This document shows positions 17,215 to 25,911 of a stretch of 64,000 bases of DNA, piece by piece. Positions within the stretch are counted from its first letter, which is position 1. Each line of letters opens with the position of its first letter. This stretch comes from an uncultured bacterium. GTDB taxonomy: Bacteria > Calescibacteriota > Calescibacteriia > Calescibacteriales > Calescibacteriaceae. Location: positions 62,001-126,000 of the forward strand of contig CALHPK010000006.1 in NCBI GenBank assembly GCA_938036315.1, read 5' to 3'. Under the pieces are notes generated by a model. That model ran no database searches. It worked only from the letters and a program-made list of their open reading frames with translations, and was not told the DNA's origin. The position numbers and the translations under genes were made by a program.

Positions 17215-18435
17215 ATGGCTCTGTTCTCCGGGGTTCAAGCAGGTATAAAAAAGAATAAAATTGAGGATTTTGGTTTAATTCTTCCAGAGACTAAATTTCC
17301 AAAAATAGTAGGTTTCTTTACATCGAACAAAGTAAGAAGTGAAGTAATAGATAGGGCCGAAAAAATTCTCAGGAAAAGGAAGACAGCTTCAGCAATTGCC
17401 ATAATATCCGGAAATGCTATGTGCAGGTATGTCGGGGTTGAGCAAGATGCTCAGAGGATATGCCAAGCAATTGCAGACGAGCTTAAACTGAAAGGGCTCA
17501 CCAACGGAAATAAAAATATATCTCCTGAAGATATAGTATTGCTTGCAACCGGCAAAATAGGGGAGAAGCTCGAGCTAAAGAATGTATTATCAGCTGTGCC
17601 GAAACTTGTAGACAGCGTTGAAAGGGATTACACAAGGTTTTCTAAAGCCATAATGACTACTGACAAGAAGCCAAAAGTATCAGAGTATAAAAATGGCCCT
17701 ATCCAGATAATAGGAATAGCTAAGGGGGCAGGAATGATATTCCCACATTTCTCACAGGCTACTACTCTTTCCTTCATAGTCGCAAATGTAAGATTCGAAG
17801 ATGATAAAGAGATTTTCAGAATTCTCGATCAAACTATAGGAGCTGTAAATATAGACTCTTGTATGAGTACCAATGATAGTTCGATTTTTATCTTTGATGG
17901 AGATAAGTCCATTCCGAGATCTTTAAGATTGGAATTTGTAGATGGGTTGAAATTCGTTCTTTCTGAGCTTGCAGTTAAGATAGCAGAAGATGGTGAAGGA
18001 GTAACACGCATTGTGAAAGTGGTAGTAACAGGAGTCCAGAACTACAAGGTAGCAAAGCGTATCAGTGAGACAGTTTCTTCATCTATGCTATTTAAGTCTT
18101 CTATAGCAGGAGCATCTCCAGACTTTGGTAGAATTCTCGCAGCAGTGGGTTCTGCAGGAGTTAGCATAGGAAAAATCAATGTATACATCAGCAACGATTT
18201 TGAGATTATGGGATACGATTTCAGTAGTACTGAAAAATATGAATCGCATAAAAGGATTCAGGTTGTAAAAGATACAAAAATTGTTGCCCAGAATCTTGAT
18301 ATAGCCCGAGAGATTATGAAGCTTCCAAGGTATACAATCATCATTGACGTCTGTCTGAGTAAGAATAAAAGAGTTTCAGCATATACAATTATGACAGATC
18401 TTACGGAAGAGTATGTGAGGTTCAATAAATCATAA
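17215..18435 (+). CDS. argJ: Bifunctional glutamate/ornithine N-acetyltransferase
   Basis: A 406-residue arginine-biosynthesis enzyme that moves the acetyl group from N-acetylornithine to glutamate. It self-cleaves into two chains before a nucleophilic Thr. The expected blocks are seen: MTTDKKPK, AKGAGMIFPH and ATTLSFIVAN, placing the cleavage between Ala182 and Thr183. The site has two extra residues compared with the usual PNMATML, and the NAGxAN block is reduced to SGNAMCRYVG, so it is a divergent member. It follows the ribosomal cluster by 36 bp and may share its transcript. No other arg gene is in the window. Confidence 0.88.
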   Translation: MALFSGVQAGIKKNKIEDFGLILPETKFPKIVGFFTSNKVRSEVIDRAEKILRKRKTASAIAIISGNAMCRYVGVEQDAQRICQAIADELKLKGLTNGNKNISPEDIVLLATGKIGEKLELKNVLSAVPKLVDSVERDYTRFSKAIMTTDKKPKVSEYKNGPIQIIGIAKGAGMIFPHFSQATTLSFIVANVRFEDDKEIFRILDQTIGAVNIDSCMSTNDSSIFIFDGDKSIPRSLRLEFVDGLKFVLSELAVKIAEDGEGVTRIVKVVVTGVQNYKVAKRISETVSSSMLFKSSIAGASPDFGRILAAVGSAGVSIGKINVYISNDFEIMGYDFSSTEKYESHKRIQVVKDTKIVAQNLDIAREIMKLPRYTIIIDVCLSKNKRVSAYTIMTDLTEEYVRFNKS

Positions 18436-18450
18436 TGCTTTTAGAAAGCA
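18436..18450 (+). terminator. Hairpin directly after argJ stop
   Basis: TGCTTT (18436-18441) pairs perfectly with AAAGCA (18445-18450) across a TAG loop. It begins one base after the argJ TAA. Only ATTT follows, so termination strength is doubtful. Confidence 0.4.
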
Positions 18451-18490
18451 ATTTAGGATGAATTTTTACATCGGAATAACTTTTAAAGTT

Positions 18491-18508
18491 CCCTTCTTTG
18501 AAGGGTTT
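18491..18508 (+). terminator. Second hairpin in the argJ 3' region
   Basis: CCCTTC (18491-18496) pairs perfectly with GAAGGG (18500-18505) across a TTT loop and is followed by TTT. It is the more stable of two hairpins in tandem after argJ and is a plausible end of the ribosomal-argJ transcript. Confidence 0.5.
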
Positions 18509-18621
18509 CCATAAAGATTGGTTTCATCTGAAGTTTTGCCGGTCTATAAATATGTGAAAAAATGGAAAACTATAAACAAAATTTTTAAAATTCCGATTGG
18601 AAGAATAGGGGTGAAGGGTCT

Positions 18622-18927
18622 GTGGCAGACGAGATAAAAATGAAGATAATAAAGGATGTATCAAAGGTAGAGTCTCCAAGTATTAAGTTTAAGAGAGTAG
18701 AGAAGCAGAACCAAATCTCTGGGACAAGTAAAGAGAGGGCAGAAATTTCCGAGGAGGCAAAAATCCTTAATGAATTTGTTCCTAAAGTTCTCGCATCAAT
18801 CGAAAGGAGCGAGTCTTCTGAAATGGAAGCGAAAGCAAAACCTGCTTCAAACTCAGATATAGCAGGAGCATTCCTTGAAGAACTTATAAAAACAATTCTC
18901 GCAAAAAAACTAAGTGAGAACATATAA
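18622..18927 (+). CDS. Small hypothetical protein with FlgM-like C-terminal pattern
   Basis: A 101-residue protein starting at GTG 18622 (MADEIKMKII). The first half is polar and probably disordered. RAEISEEAKILNEFVPKVLASI and DIAGAFLEELIKTIL roughly follow the FlgM anti-sigma-28 pattern (short acidic stretch, S-x-E-A, IxxA.LI). The resemblance is weak and no flagellar gene is nearby. I do not assign a function; translation itself is supported only by the open frame and a modest AAGGG ribosome site. Confidence 0.4.
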   Translation: MADEIKMKIIKDVSKVESPSIKFKRVEKQNQISGTSKERAEISEEAKILNEFVPKVLASIERSESSEMEAKAKPASNSDIAGAFLEELIKTILAKKLSENI

Positions 18928-19045
18928 CCAAAATAGTGAGAATATAATATATAGCCTGAATATTCGTGCAAGTAATATACAAGATGTAATGGATAGTACC
19001 TTGGGTTTGTACGTAGTGGTTTAGCTTCTGTGGTTTTGCTGATCT

Positions 19046-20068
19046 TTATTTGGTTCTAAGAAGTTCTCTTATTTTTCTTACTTCTGGTTGATCAAAGGGA
19101 TTTATTCCGATGATTTCGCCGAAGGTGGCTATTGCTATTTGGAATGAGAAAAGAAGGGTTGAAACATCTTTGAGGTTCTCTCCTACCTCAATTGTGAGCG
19201 TCGGGATTTTTTCAGAGAATACCTTAGCTGTTACATAGGCTTCGTGTAAGGTTTCTTTTACTCCAGTTTTGGGAAGTATAAAAATTGCGGATTTCCCAGC
19301 TGGATTCCCCAAAATCAGTTGGGCAACTGAATGCTGAAACTGGGGTCCAAGAACAGGGATAGGTGAAAATCCCTTGCCGTTTTTTCCTAAGCTTTCAGCG
19401 ATAAGCTGGGATATATTTTCACCTAATTCATAAAGTTTTCTCGAATAAAAACATAAGAACATATCTACTATTTTTCTCTCTTCACTTTCTAGCAAGAACT
19501 CTGCTATTTTGAAATGAAGACTTCCCTGATTGTATATCTTCTTTCTTACTTCTTCTATTCCCATTCTTACTTTCGTGTGATAACCAAACCCTTTGAGAAC
19601 GGGGTAAGATATGAAAAAAGTTGAGAATCTTCCAGATAGCTTTTCAGGGAAATCTATTATTTCCCATCTGTTTTTTTCTGCTATTTTTAGAAGATCTGAT
19701 TCTAATTTTTGTGTTACGATAAATGCTCTATTTATTCCTCTTTTACAAAACTCTCTGACCAGTACCAGTGTTTCGTATGTTTCTCCTGATTTCGAGACTA
19801 CATATAAGATTTTCCCTTTAGTTTTGCCCATAATTTTTTTATCCTCTGGGGATTCAAAGAACTGGACGGAGTTATTATCTGCTATCTTGAATAGAGCGCG
19901 GGGTCCAGATGAAGATCCTCCTATTCCTACCCAATTTATATTTCCTTTGACTTGTATGCCTGTTTTTTCACCTATCTTGTCCGCTATAATAAAGATCCAT
20001 TCTGTATTTATGTGATTTTCAAGTCCGCTTTTTATTACTTTTGCTATTTCTTGGATTTTATCTTTCAT
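19046..20068 (-). CDS. pgi: Short phosphoglucose isomerase-like protein
   Basis: A 340-residue SIS-fold isomerase (glucose-6-phosphate to fructose-6-phosphate). The key blocks are present: GIGGSSSGPRALF, VSKSGETYET, LSGRFSTFF, AESLGKNGKG with the catalytic Glu, GPQFQHSVAQ with the His, and INPFDQPEVRKIR. It is at least 100 residues shorter than typical enzymes, and the first sugar-phosphate loop is only about 48 residues from the start. The Lys usually found after the DQPxV motif is Arg here. It overlaps cdaA by 4 bp, so the two are co-translated. A related SIS isomerase activity cannot be excluded. Confidence 0.75.
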   Translation of the reverse strand: MKDKIQEIAKVIKSGLENHINTEWIFIIADKIGEKTGIQVKGNINWVGIGGSSSGPRALFKIADNNSVQFFESPEDKKIMGKTKGKILYVVSKSGETYETLVLVREFCKRGINRAFIVTQKLESDLLKIAEKNRWEIIDFPEKLSGRFSTFFISYPVLKGFGYHTKVRMGIEEVRKKIYNQGSLHFKIAEFLLESEERKIVDMFLCFYSRKLYELGENISQLIAESLGKNGKGFSPIPVLGPQFQHSVAQLILGNPAGKSAIFILPKTGVKETLHEAYVTAKVFSEKIPTLTIEVGENLKDVSTLLFSFQIAIATFGEIIGINPFDQPEVRKIRELLRTK

Positions 20069-20826
20069 TGTCTGTGTTTTTTTGATTCTTTTTCTGTTAT
20101 TTTACTAATTTTTTCTGTCAGTCTTTCTGGTGTGATGTCTTGATACAATTCCCCTGCATATGATATTGAGACTTTGCCAGATTCTGATATAACTATGCTC
20201 AAGGCATCTGTTTCTTCGGTTATTCCTACTGCGGCTTTGTGTCGTGTTCCTAGATTAGTATCGAGTGGTTTTGTTGATATAGGCAAGATTGCAGAAACAA
20301 GGTGGATCCTATTTCCCCTTATTATTACTGCTCCATCGTGAGTTGGAGAGTTTTTATTAAATATTGAAACAAGGAGATCACTGCTTACTTCAGCATCTAT
20401 TCTTCTACCTCCCTGAACTAAGGATATAAGGTCTACGGCTCCTTCTATTACTATGATTGCGCCTTCTTTCCTTTTGGAAAGTGTTTGACAAGCTTTCTCT
20501 ATCTCTTCTAATACTTTTTTATCGGTTTGTCTTTCGAAGATTTTTAATCTTGTCCCTAGTATGACTCTTCTCATTTCTGGTTGAAAAAGAATGATGATTA
20601 TGATTATTGCATATTCTGCTATTTTGTCAGTAAGATATGAGGTTGTACCTAATCCTAAAAGAGTAGAAATTACATTTACTGAGAATATTGCTGTGAAGAA
20701 AATTATTACTCCAATTATTCTTGGATCGTAGCTTAGTTTCAATATAGTGTAGATTAGAAATGCTACGATAGATATATCAAGTACTGCTCTGATACCTATT
20801 ATTATTACATCGGTTGCTCCTACCAT
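20065..20826 (-). CDS. cdaA: Diadenylate cyclase (c-di-AMP synthase), CdaA type
   Basis: A 253-residue membrane enzyme making c-di-AMP from two ATP. Three hydrophobic segments fill the first 85 residues, and the DisA_N catalytic domain follows with SPTHDGAVII (DGA motif) and LGTRHKAAVGITEETDA (RHxxA motif). c-di-AMP controls potassium and osmotic balance in many bacteria, and the Kup potassium carrier is encoded 3-5 kb away on the same strand. The usual partner cdaR (YbbR) is absent. It overlaps dnaX by 7 bp and pgi by 4 bp. Confidence 0.93.
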   Translation of the reverse strand: MVGATDVIIIGIRAVLDISIVAFLIYTILKLSYDPRIIGVIIFFTAIFSVNVISTLLGLGTTSYLTDKIAEYAIIIIIILFQPEMRRVILGTRLKIFERQTDKKVLEEIEKACQTLSKRKEGAIIVIEGAVDLISLVQGGRRIDAEVSSDLLVSIFNKNSPTHDGAVIIRGNRIHLVSAILPISTKPLDTNLGTRHKAAVGITEETDALSIVISESGKVSISYAGELYQDITPERLTEKISKITEKESKKHRQ

Positions 20827-22313
20827 ATCTCCTCTTCTTGTATAGCTATGTTTTCTTTTTTACTTTTTTGTGTATGCGTAGAATCAAAATTTTCTGGTTG
20901 TTTGGGAGATATTAATTCAAACTCATCACCCAGATCTGGAGTTACTTCGGTATCTTTATTTTGGATTGCTATTTTGATTTCTATTCCTATGCTTGAAAGA
21001 TAGCTTTCTATTTCTTCTTTCAGGTTTTCTAATCTTCTTTTCACCCTATTATCTGTAAGATAGATCTTTAATAGATTTTCTGAAAAATTCCATTCAAGTT
21101 TGCTAAATTCTTCAGCGAGTAAGATTTGTCCAGATGATTTAAGGTAATTGATTATTTCTTCGAATATTTTCTTACCGTCTATGCTTTGTAGCTGTTGTGA
21201 ATTATTCTTAAGATTCAATATTAGTTCTTTGAGTGGTTTTATTCTTTTGAGGTAGCAGAGTTTTATAAAGAACATTTTAAATCCGAGTTCTTCAGAGGCT
21301 GAAAATGATAAATCGGATTCGAATTTTAGTGTAGAGTTGATTAATCTGAGAGCATCTTCAAATTTTATTTTTGTTTCATCGATTATACTTAGTATTTTCC
21401 AATCGACATCTTTTTTTATACCATCAAGGTAGAAGCAGATTTCTTTTACATATTCCGCGAAGCTTTTACAGACTTTTTTGAAATTGTATCCTTTTTCAAT
21501 TATTTTTTGGGTTATTTCGTCGACTTTCTTGGTATCACCTTTTATTGTATATCTTACAAGGTCGGTGATCAGTGATGAAGGTGCCAAGCCAATTACTTCT
21601 TCGACATCCTTTTCGGTTATTTCTCTTTCTCCGGTGTACATCCATAGAGCCTCAATCAAAGATATGGAATCTCGTAAGGAACCATCGCCTGCTTCTGCTA
21701 TGAGTTCGAGTGCGGTTGGGGAGATAGTTATCTTTTCCTTCTCACAGATTATTTTTAGCCTTTCTACGATATCTTTTTTAGGGATTTTTCTGAAGTCAAT
21801 TCTTATTGTTCTTGATTGGACTGTTTCAGGTATTTTGTGTGGTTCTGTTGTTGCCAGTATGAATACATCAAAAGGGGGGGGTTCTTCAAATATTTTGAGC
21901 AGTGCGTTGAATGCAGCCGTGGAGAGCATATGAGCTTCATCTATTACAAACACTTTGAATTTTCCTTTAGCTGGGGGGTATAGGGCCTTTTCCTTTATAG
22001 TTCTTATGTCATCTACAGATGTTTGACTGCCGGCATCCATCTCTATAAAGTCTATAAAAGAACCAGAGGTTATAGCTTTACAATTTTCGCACTCATTGCA
22101 GGGATCTGGAACAATTCCTTTGACACAGTTTAAACTTTTGGAGAAAATTCGCGCAGCGGTTGTTTTACCTGTTCCCCTGATTCCAGAGAATATGTATGCG
22201 TGATGAATTTTCTTTGTAGCTATCGAATTCTGTAATATTTTTACTGCGACTTCTTGTCCATAAATTTCACTGAATGTCTGTGGTCTGTATTTTCTTGCTA
22301 GTGAGATATACAT
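20820..22313 (-). CDS. dnaX: DNA polymerase III subunit gamma/tau
   Basis: A 497-residue clamp-loader ATPase. Visible are the Walker A GIRGTGKTTAARIF, a four-Cys zinc module (C...CNECENC), Walker B VIDEAHML, and sensor 1 LATTEP. The AAA+ and lid regions fill residues 1-360. The tail is short, about 140 residues, so a full tau domain seems reduced. The ATG lies only 6 bp after the 3' CCA of tRNA-Ser, with AAATAA between them and no Shine-Dalgarno sequence. It is first in the dnaX-cdaA-pgi operon. Confidence 0.95.
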   Translation of the reverse strand: MYISLARKYRPQTFSEIYGQEVAVKILQNSIATKKIHHAYIFSGIRGTGKTTAARIFSKSLNCVKGIVPDPCNECENCKAITSGSFIDFIEMDAGSQTSVDDIRTIKEKALYPPAKGKFKVFVIDEAHMLSTAAFNALLKIFEEPPPFDVFILATTEPHKIPETVQSRTIRIDFRKIPKKDIVERLKIICEKEKITISPTALELIAEAGDGSLRDSISLIEALWMYTGEREITEKDVEEVIGLAPSSLITDLVRYTIKGDTKKVDEITQKIIEKGYNFKKVCKSFAEYVKEICFYLDGIKKDVDWKILSIIDETKIKFEDALRLINSTLKFESDLSFSASEELGFKMFFIKLCYLKRIKPLKELILNLKNNSQQLQSIDGKKIFEEIINYLKSSGQILLAEEFSKLEWNFSENLLKIYLTDNRVKRRLENLKEEIESYLSSIGIEIKIAIQNKDTEVTPDLGDEFELISPKQPENFDSTHTQKSKKENIAIQEEEIW

Positions 22314-22319
22314 TTATTT

Positions 22320-22409
22320 TGGCGGAGAGGGTGGGATTTGAACCCACGCGGGGAAGATATCCCCAGCGGATTTCGAATCCGCCCCGTTCGTCCACTCCGG
22401 CACCTCTCC
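22320..22409 (-). tRNA. tRNA-Ser (anticodon CGA)
   Basis: A class II tRNA, read on the minus strand, with acceptor GGAGAGG/CCTCTCC and a D-arm. The anticodon stem is GCGGA/TCCGC with loop TTCGAAA (anticodon CGA). It has a long variable arm closed by GGGG/CCCC and a T-arm with GGTTCAA. CCA is encoded at 22320-22322. It reads UCG serine codons. It is about 63% G+C, against an AT-rich chromosome. It directly precedes dnaX. Confidence 0.96.
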
Positions 22410-22450
22410 AAATTTATATTTTTATCAGTAGTTATAAATATCAACAATAA

Positions 22451-24034
22451 CTAATAAATTTCAACTTCGTCAAAGTATACAACATCTAGTGGATTAAATT
22501 TTATTTTGATGTTAGGCTTTTTCAAAATAGCCGAAACCCCCCAGAATTGTGGGACTATTGCTACTTTTTCCTCAAGCAGAATTTTCTGAGCCCTATCATA
22601 AAGCCTTTTCCTCTCCTCCTCATCGAAAGTCTGCGATGCAATTTCTATTATTCTGTCGTATTCAGGATCTTTAAAGCCTGTATGGTTATTGCCAGAGTTA
22701 GATAAAAATAGATCCATAAAGTTGTGCGGATCCGGAAAATCAGCTCCCCATCCTAAAAGAAAAAGTGGTGGCTTCTGATTAACGATTGTGCGTAGATACA
22801 TTTTCCATTCCATACTCTCAAGCTCTACATTCACATTAAGTATCCTTCTAAAAGTTTCTTTGAGAACCTCTGCAATTTTTCTCACCTCCGGAGAGTGACT
22901 GAAATACAGCTTAACATCTGGGAATTTAGCATAATACTTTGATTTCCTAAATTCTTCCTGAGCTTTCCGTTCGTCAAAGTTTAATCCTATTTCAGGATTG
23001 TGTGCGAACATACCTGGCGGAATCCAGGATGTAGCTGGGATTTGAATTCCGCCGATAGCATTTATGATAGCGTTCCTTGATACAGCATAGGCGAACGCTT
23101 TCCGTACGTGAATGTCATCAAAAGGTGGTTTCTCAATGTTAAATCCAATGTAAAACCCTCGGAGACCTGGGAAGCTTAAAAATTCAGAAGATCCTTTGTA
23201 CTTATGAATAGCGAGAGAGAAAAGACCCGTCGCAAATATATAGCCGGCTTTATAAAGGTTTAGTGCGGTGGCAGGATCAGATACGACATATAATTCTACC
23301 TTATCTACTTTAGGTTTATCGCCTATCCAGTATGGATTTGGCTTGAGTACAACTTTGTATTCATGCCTCCATTCAGCTAAAACGAAAGGTCCTATTTCAG
23401 GATAGCATTCGGGTTCAGTCCATCTTTCTCCACATTTTTGTATGATGTCAACCCTTATTGGGAATGTAACCATAAATGAAACTATTGCTGGTAAATAAAC
23501 TATTGGTTTTTTTAGGTAGACTATTAAGGTTTTATCGTCTTGAAATGTTACACCTTCTAAATATTTTTTCTCTCCTGTATTGAATTCATATGCGTCATAG
23601 ATATCATATAGGAAATAAGCATATTCAGCGCCGGTGGAGGGATCAAGTAATCTTCTCCAGGAATCGATAAAGTGTTGAGCTTTAAGAGGGACTCCATCTG
23701 ACCAAAAGGCATCTTTGATTTTGAATATAACTTTTGTTCCTTCATCTTTGTATTCCCAGGACTCTGCAAGGCAGGGAACTGGTCTTAGGGTTTCGGTGTC
23801 GTAGCGGGTAAGTCCGCATTGGAGATTTGTAAGCAATCTATGGGATACGGAATCTGTAGCAAGATTAGGATCTAAAGTTGGTGGTTCTGTAGATATAGCT
23901 AATCTGAGGACCTTTTCCTCCTTATGAGTTTTGGTGGAGCATGCAAAAATTGTGTATATGACTGTAATTTGTAAAAGCAAAAGAAGTACAGCTCTTCTCT
24001 TTTTGCAAAAACTTTCTTTTTCTGTCCGGATCAT
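22451..24034 (-). CDS. ABC-type oligopeptide-binding lipoprotein (OppA-like)
   Basis: A 527-residue solute-binding protein, SBP family 5. It has an N-terminal basic region, a hydrophobic stretch and the lipobox IFAC (Cys at about residue 32), so it is probably a lipoprotein. Family blocks are LRLAISTEPPTLDPNLATD, LAESWEYKDEG, DAFWSDGVPLKA and VRKAFAYAVSRNAI. It would bind peptides or similar nutrients in the periplasm. No permease or ATPase genes are adjacent. It overlaps the Kup gene by 4 bp (24031-24034), which suggests co-translation. Confidence 0.9.
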   Translation of the reverse strand: MIRTEKESFCKKRRAVLLLLLQITVIYTIFACSTKTHKEEKVLRLAISTEPPTLDPNLATDSVSHRLLTNLQCGLTRYDTETLRPVPCLAESWEYKDEGTKVIFKIKDAFWSDGVPLKAQHFIDSWRRLLDPSTGAEYAYFLYDIYDAYEFNTGEKKYLEGVTFQDDKTLIVYLKKPIVYLPAIVSFMVTFPIRVDIIQKCGERWTEPECYPEIGPFVLAEWRHEYKVVLKPNPYWIGDKPKVDKVELYVVSDPATALNLYKAGYIFATGLFSLAIHKYKGSSEFLSFPGLRGFYIGFNIEKPPFDDIHVRKAFAYAVSRNAIINAIGGIQIPATSWIPPGMFAHNPEIGLNFDERKAQEEFRKSKYYAKFPDVKLYFSHSPEVRKIAEVLKETFRRILNVNVELESMEWKMYLRTIVNQKPPLFLLGWGADFPDPHNFMDLFLSNSGNNHTGFKDPEYDRIIEIASQTFDEEERKRLYDRAQKILLEEKVAIVPQFWGVSAILKKPNIKIKFNPLDVVYFDEVEIY

Positions 24035-25869
24035 ATTTCAACCTTTGTTATGACTCCATGAAGTCTTTTTATTGGAAAATTATAGAATGATTCAAAAGTT
24101 GGTGATAATTTTTTGATCAAAGAGTAGATTTTCATTGCTGGGTTCTTAGTTATTATTTCTTCTATCCCGTAGAATATCACAGTTGGATCGATTTTAAATT
24201 CCTGAAATATTTTTCCCATGTTTAAAAATTCCATATAACCGAGTTCGATGAATAAGAATTCAAGCCCTGGTCCTATGTCGGACATTACTATGTTTATTCC
24301 ATATGGTTTGTAAGTTGGAGCTATTGAGAGGAGTATATTTTTTTCGTATATTATTTTTTGATTTTTTATTATTCCAATCACGTATGGGGGGATTCTGTTT
24401 ATATCTTTGACCATAAAGACTGCGGTTCCGTGGATCCTTGGACCCTCATGGTATACCTTCTTATATTCTCCTATGAAGGAGTGAAAATCAATGGCTCCGA
24501 GTTTTTTTGAAACTATTTCTTGCCCGATATTATAAATTAGCATAATGGAAGCGATCATTAAAGCTAATATCAATGGTATGTAAGCCCCTTCTTTTATTTT
24601 GTAGGAGTTGCTTACAAGAAAAATTAAGTCTATTGAGAGGATCAGAGAGCTGAGGATTCCATATCTTGTATTTTTCCTTTTAAAGTATATTATGGCTATG
24701 AAGATGGCAGTCAGTACCATATCAGCGTTCACGGTAAGACCGTAGGCGTGCCCGAGTTTATCAGAGCTTTTGAAGATTAGCATAAAGGAGATTATAAGCA
24801 CTGTAAGTGTGTGATTAACAAATCCTATGTATACTTGTCCAGCTAATGAAGCTGATTTATGCTCAACTTTTAGTCTTGGTAAGATGTGAGCATTTACCGC
24901 TTGATATACCACAGAAAAAGCCCCTGATATTACCGCTTGTGATGCTATTACCGAGGCCAAGGTTGTGAGAATAACATACGGGATGTAAAGAGGACTTAGT
25001 AAAGATTGTTTTATGAGTTCGAAAAATAAAAGTCCAGATTTAAGTTCAGATTTAGTTATTAGAGCTCCCTGACCGAAGTAGTTTATGGTTACTGCTGGAA
25101 AAACAATGAAAAACCAGGCATTCCTTATGGATCTACGCCCAAGGTGTCCCATATCTGCGTACAGTACTTCAGCTCCTGTGGCGCATAGAAATATCTCGGA
25201 GATTACGAACAGAGATGAATATCCGTGCCTGAGGGCAAAGTCAAGAGCATAGAGAGGATTTATAGCTAAAAGGACTTCTGGTTTCTGGAAAATGTGGTAT
25301 GCTCCTGTGGTAAATAAAACTGAGAACCAAACGAACATAATAGGAGAGAACATATGACTTACCATTTCGGTTCCCCGCCTCTGAATAATGGAGAGGAAAA
25401 GCATAGTAAGAATTGCTGCGAGAACGATTTTTTCTTGAGTTATATTCGATACAAGCTTGAGCCCTTCATATGCCGAGATAATTGTGATAGACGGTGTGAT
25501 GACACTGTCTCCAAGTAAGAATGCTATGCCGATAAATGAAACAATGTTTATGATTCTCAGGGATCTCTTTTTTTTTGATAGTGACGCAAGAATTCTTGTT
25601 AGAATGAAGTTACCTCCTTCTCCTCTTATGCTCAGATTCATAGCAAGCAGTGCATACTGTATGCTAACGATAAATACAAGTGTCCAAAGTATTAGCGAGA
25701 GGACACCTAGTACGTTTTCTTTGTTTGGTTCTAATCTTAGGAACACAATTGAGAGAGTGTAGATGGGGCTTGTACCGATGTCTCCGAAGACAATCCCTAG
25801 TGTCTTGAATGCATTTTTGAGGTCTGTTGCGAGTGTGATTTTTTGGGGGCTCCGTTCTGAGATGGGCAT
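24031..25869 (-). CDS. kup: Kup-family potassium uptake protein
   Basis: A 612-residue proton-coupled K+ importer with about 12 membrane segments and a cytoplasmic C-terminal domain from about residue 455. Typical blocks are GIVFGDIGTSPIYTL, FLLGDSVITPSITI, QGALITK and TGAEVLYADMGHLGRRSI. It sits downstream of an SDR gene and overlaps the oligopeptide-binding gene. K+ uptake by Kup is a known c-di-AMP target in some bacteria, and cdaA is nearby. Confidence 0.94.
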   Translation of the reverse strand: MPISERSPQKITLATDLKNAFKTLGIVFGDIGTSPIYTLSIVFLRLEPNKENVLGVLSLILWTLVFIVSIQYALLAMNLSIRGEGGNFILTRILASLSKKKRSLRIINIVSFIGIAFLLGDSVITPSITIISAYEGLKLVSNITQEKIVLAAILTMLFLSIIQRRGTEMVSHMFSPIMFVWFSVLFTTGAYHIFQKPEVLLAINPLYALDFALRHGYSSLFVISEIFLCATGAEVLYADMGHLGRRSIRNAWFFIVFPAVTINYFGQGALITKSELKSGLLFFELIKQSLLSPLYIPYVILTTLASVIASQAVISGAFSVVYQAVNAHILPRLKVEHKSASLAGQVYIGFVNHTLTVLIISFMLIFKSSDKLGHAYGLTVNADMVLTAIFIAIIYFKRKNTRYGILSSLILSIDLIFLVSNSYKIKEGAYIPLILALMIASIMLIYNIGQEIVSKKLGAIDFHSFIGEYKKVYHEGPRIHGTAVFMVKDINRIPPYVIGIIKNQKIIYEKNILLSIAPTYKPYGINIVMSDIGPGLEFLFIELGYMEFLNMGKIFQEFKIDPTVIFYGIEEIITKNPAMKIYSLIKKLSPTFESFYNFPIKRLHGVITKVEI

Positions 25870-25876
25870 TTTTTAT

Positions 25877-25911
25877 GTTTACATTTCTATCCTGTGTTTA
25901 CATTTCTATCC
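25877..25911. repeat. Two-copy direct repeat, 16 bp, period 19, between SDR and kup
   Basis: GTTTACATTTCTATCC occurs at 25877-25892 and 25896-25911. The second copy overlaps the last codons of the SDR gene (its stop is at 25898) and the first lies in the leader of kup. It fits the window-wide pattern of small duplications at gene ends. Confidence 0.85.
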
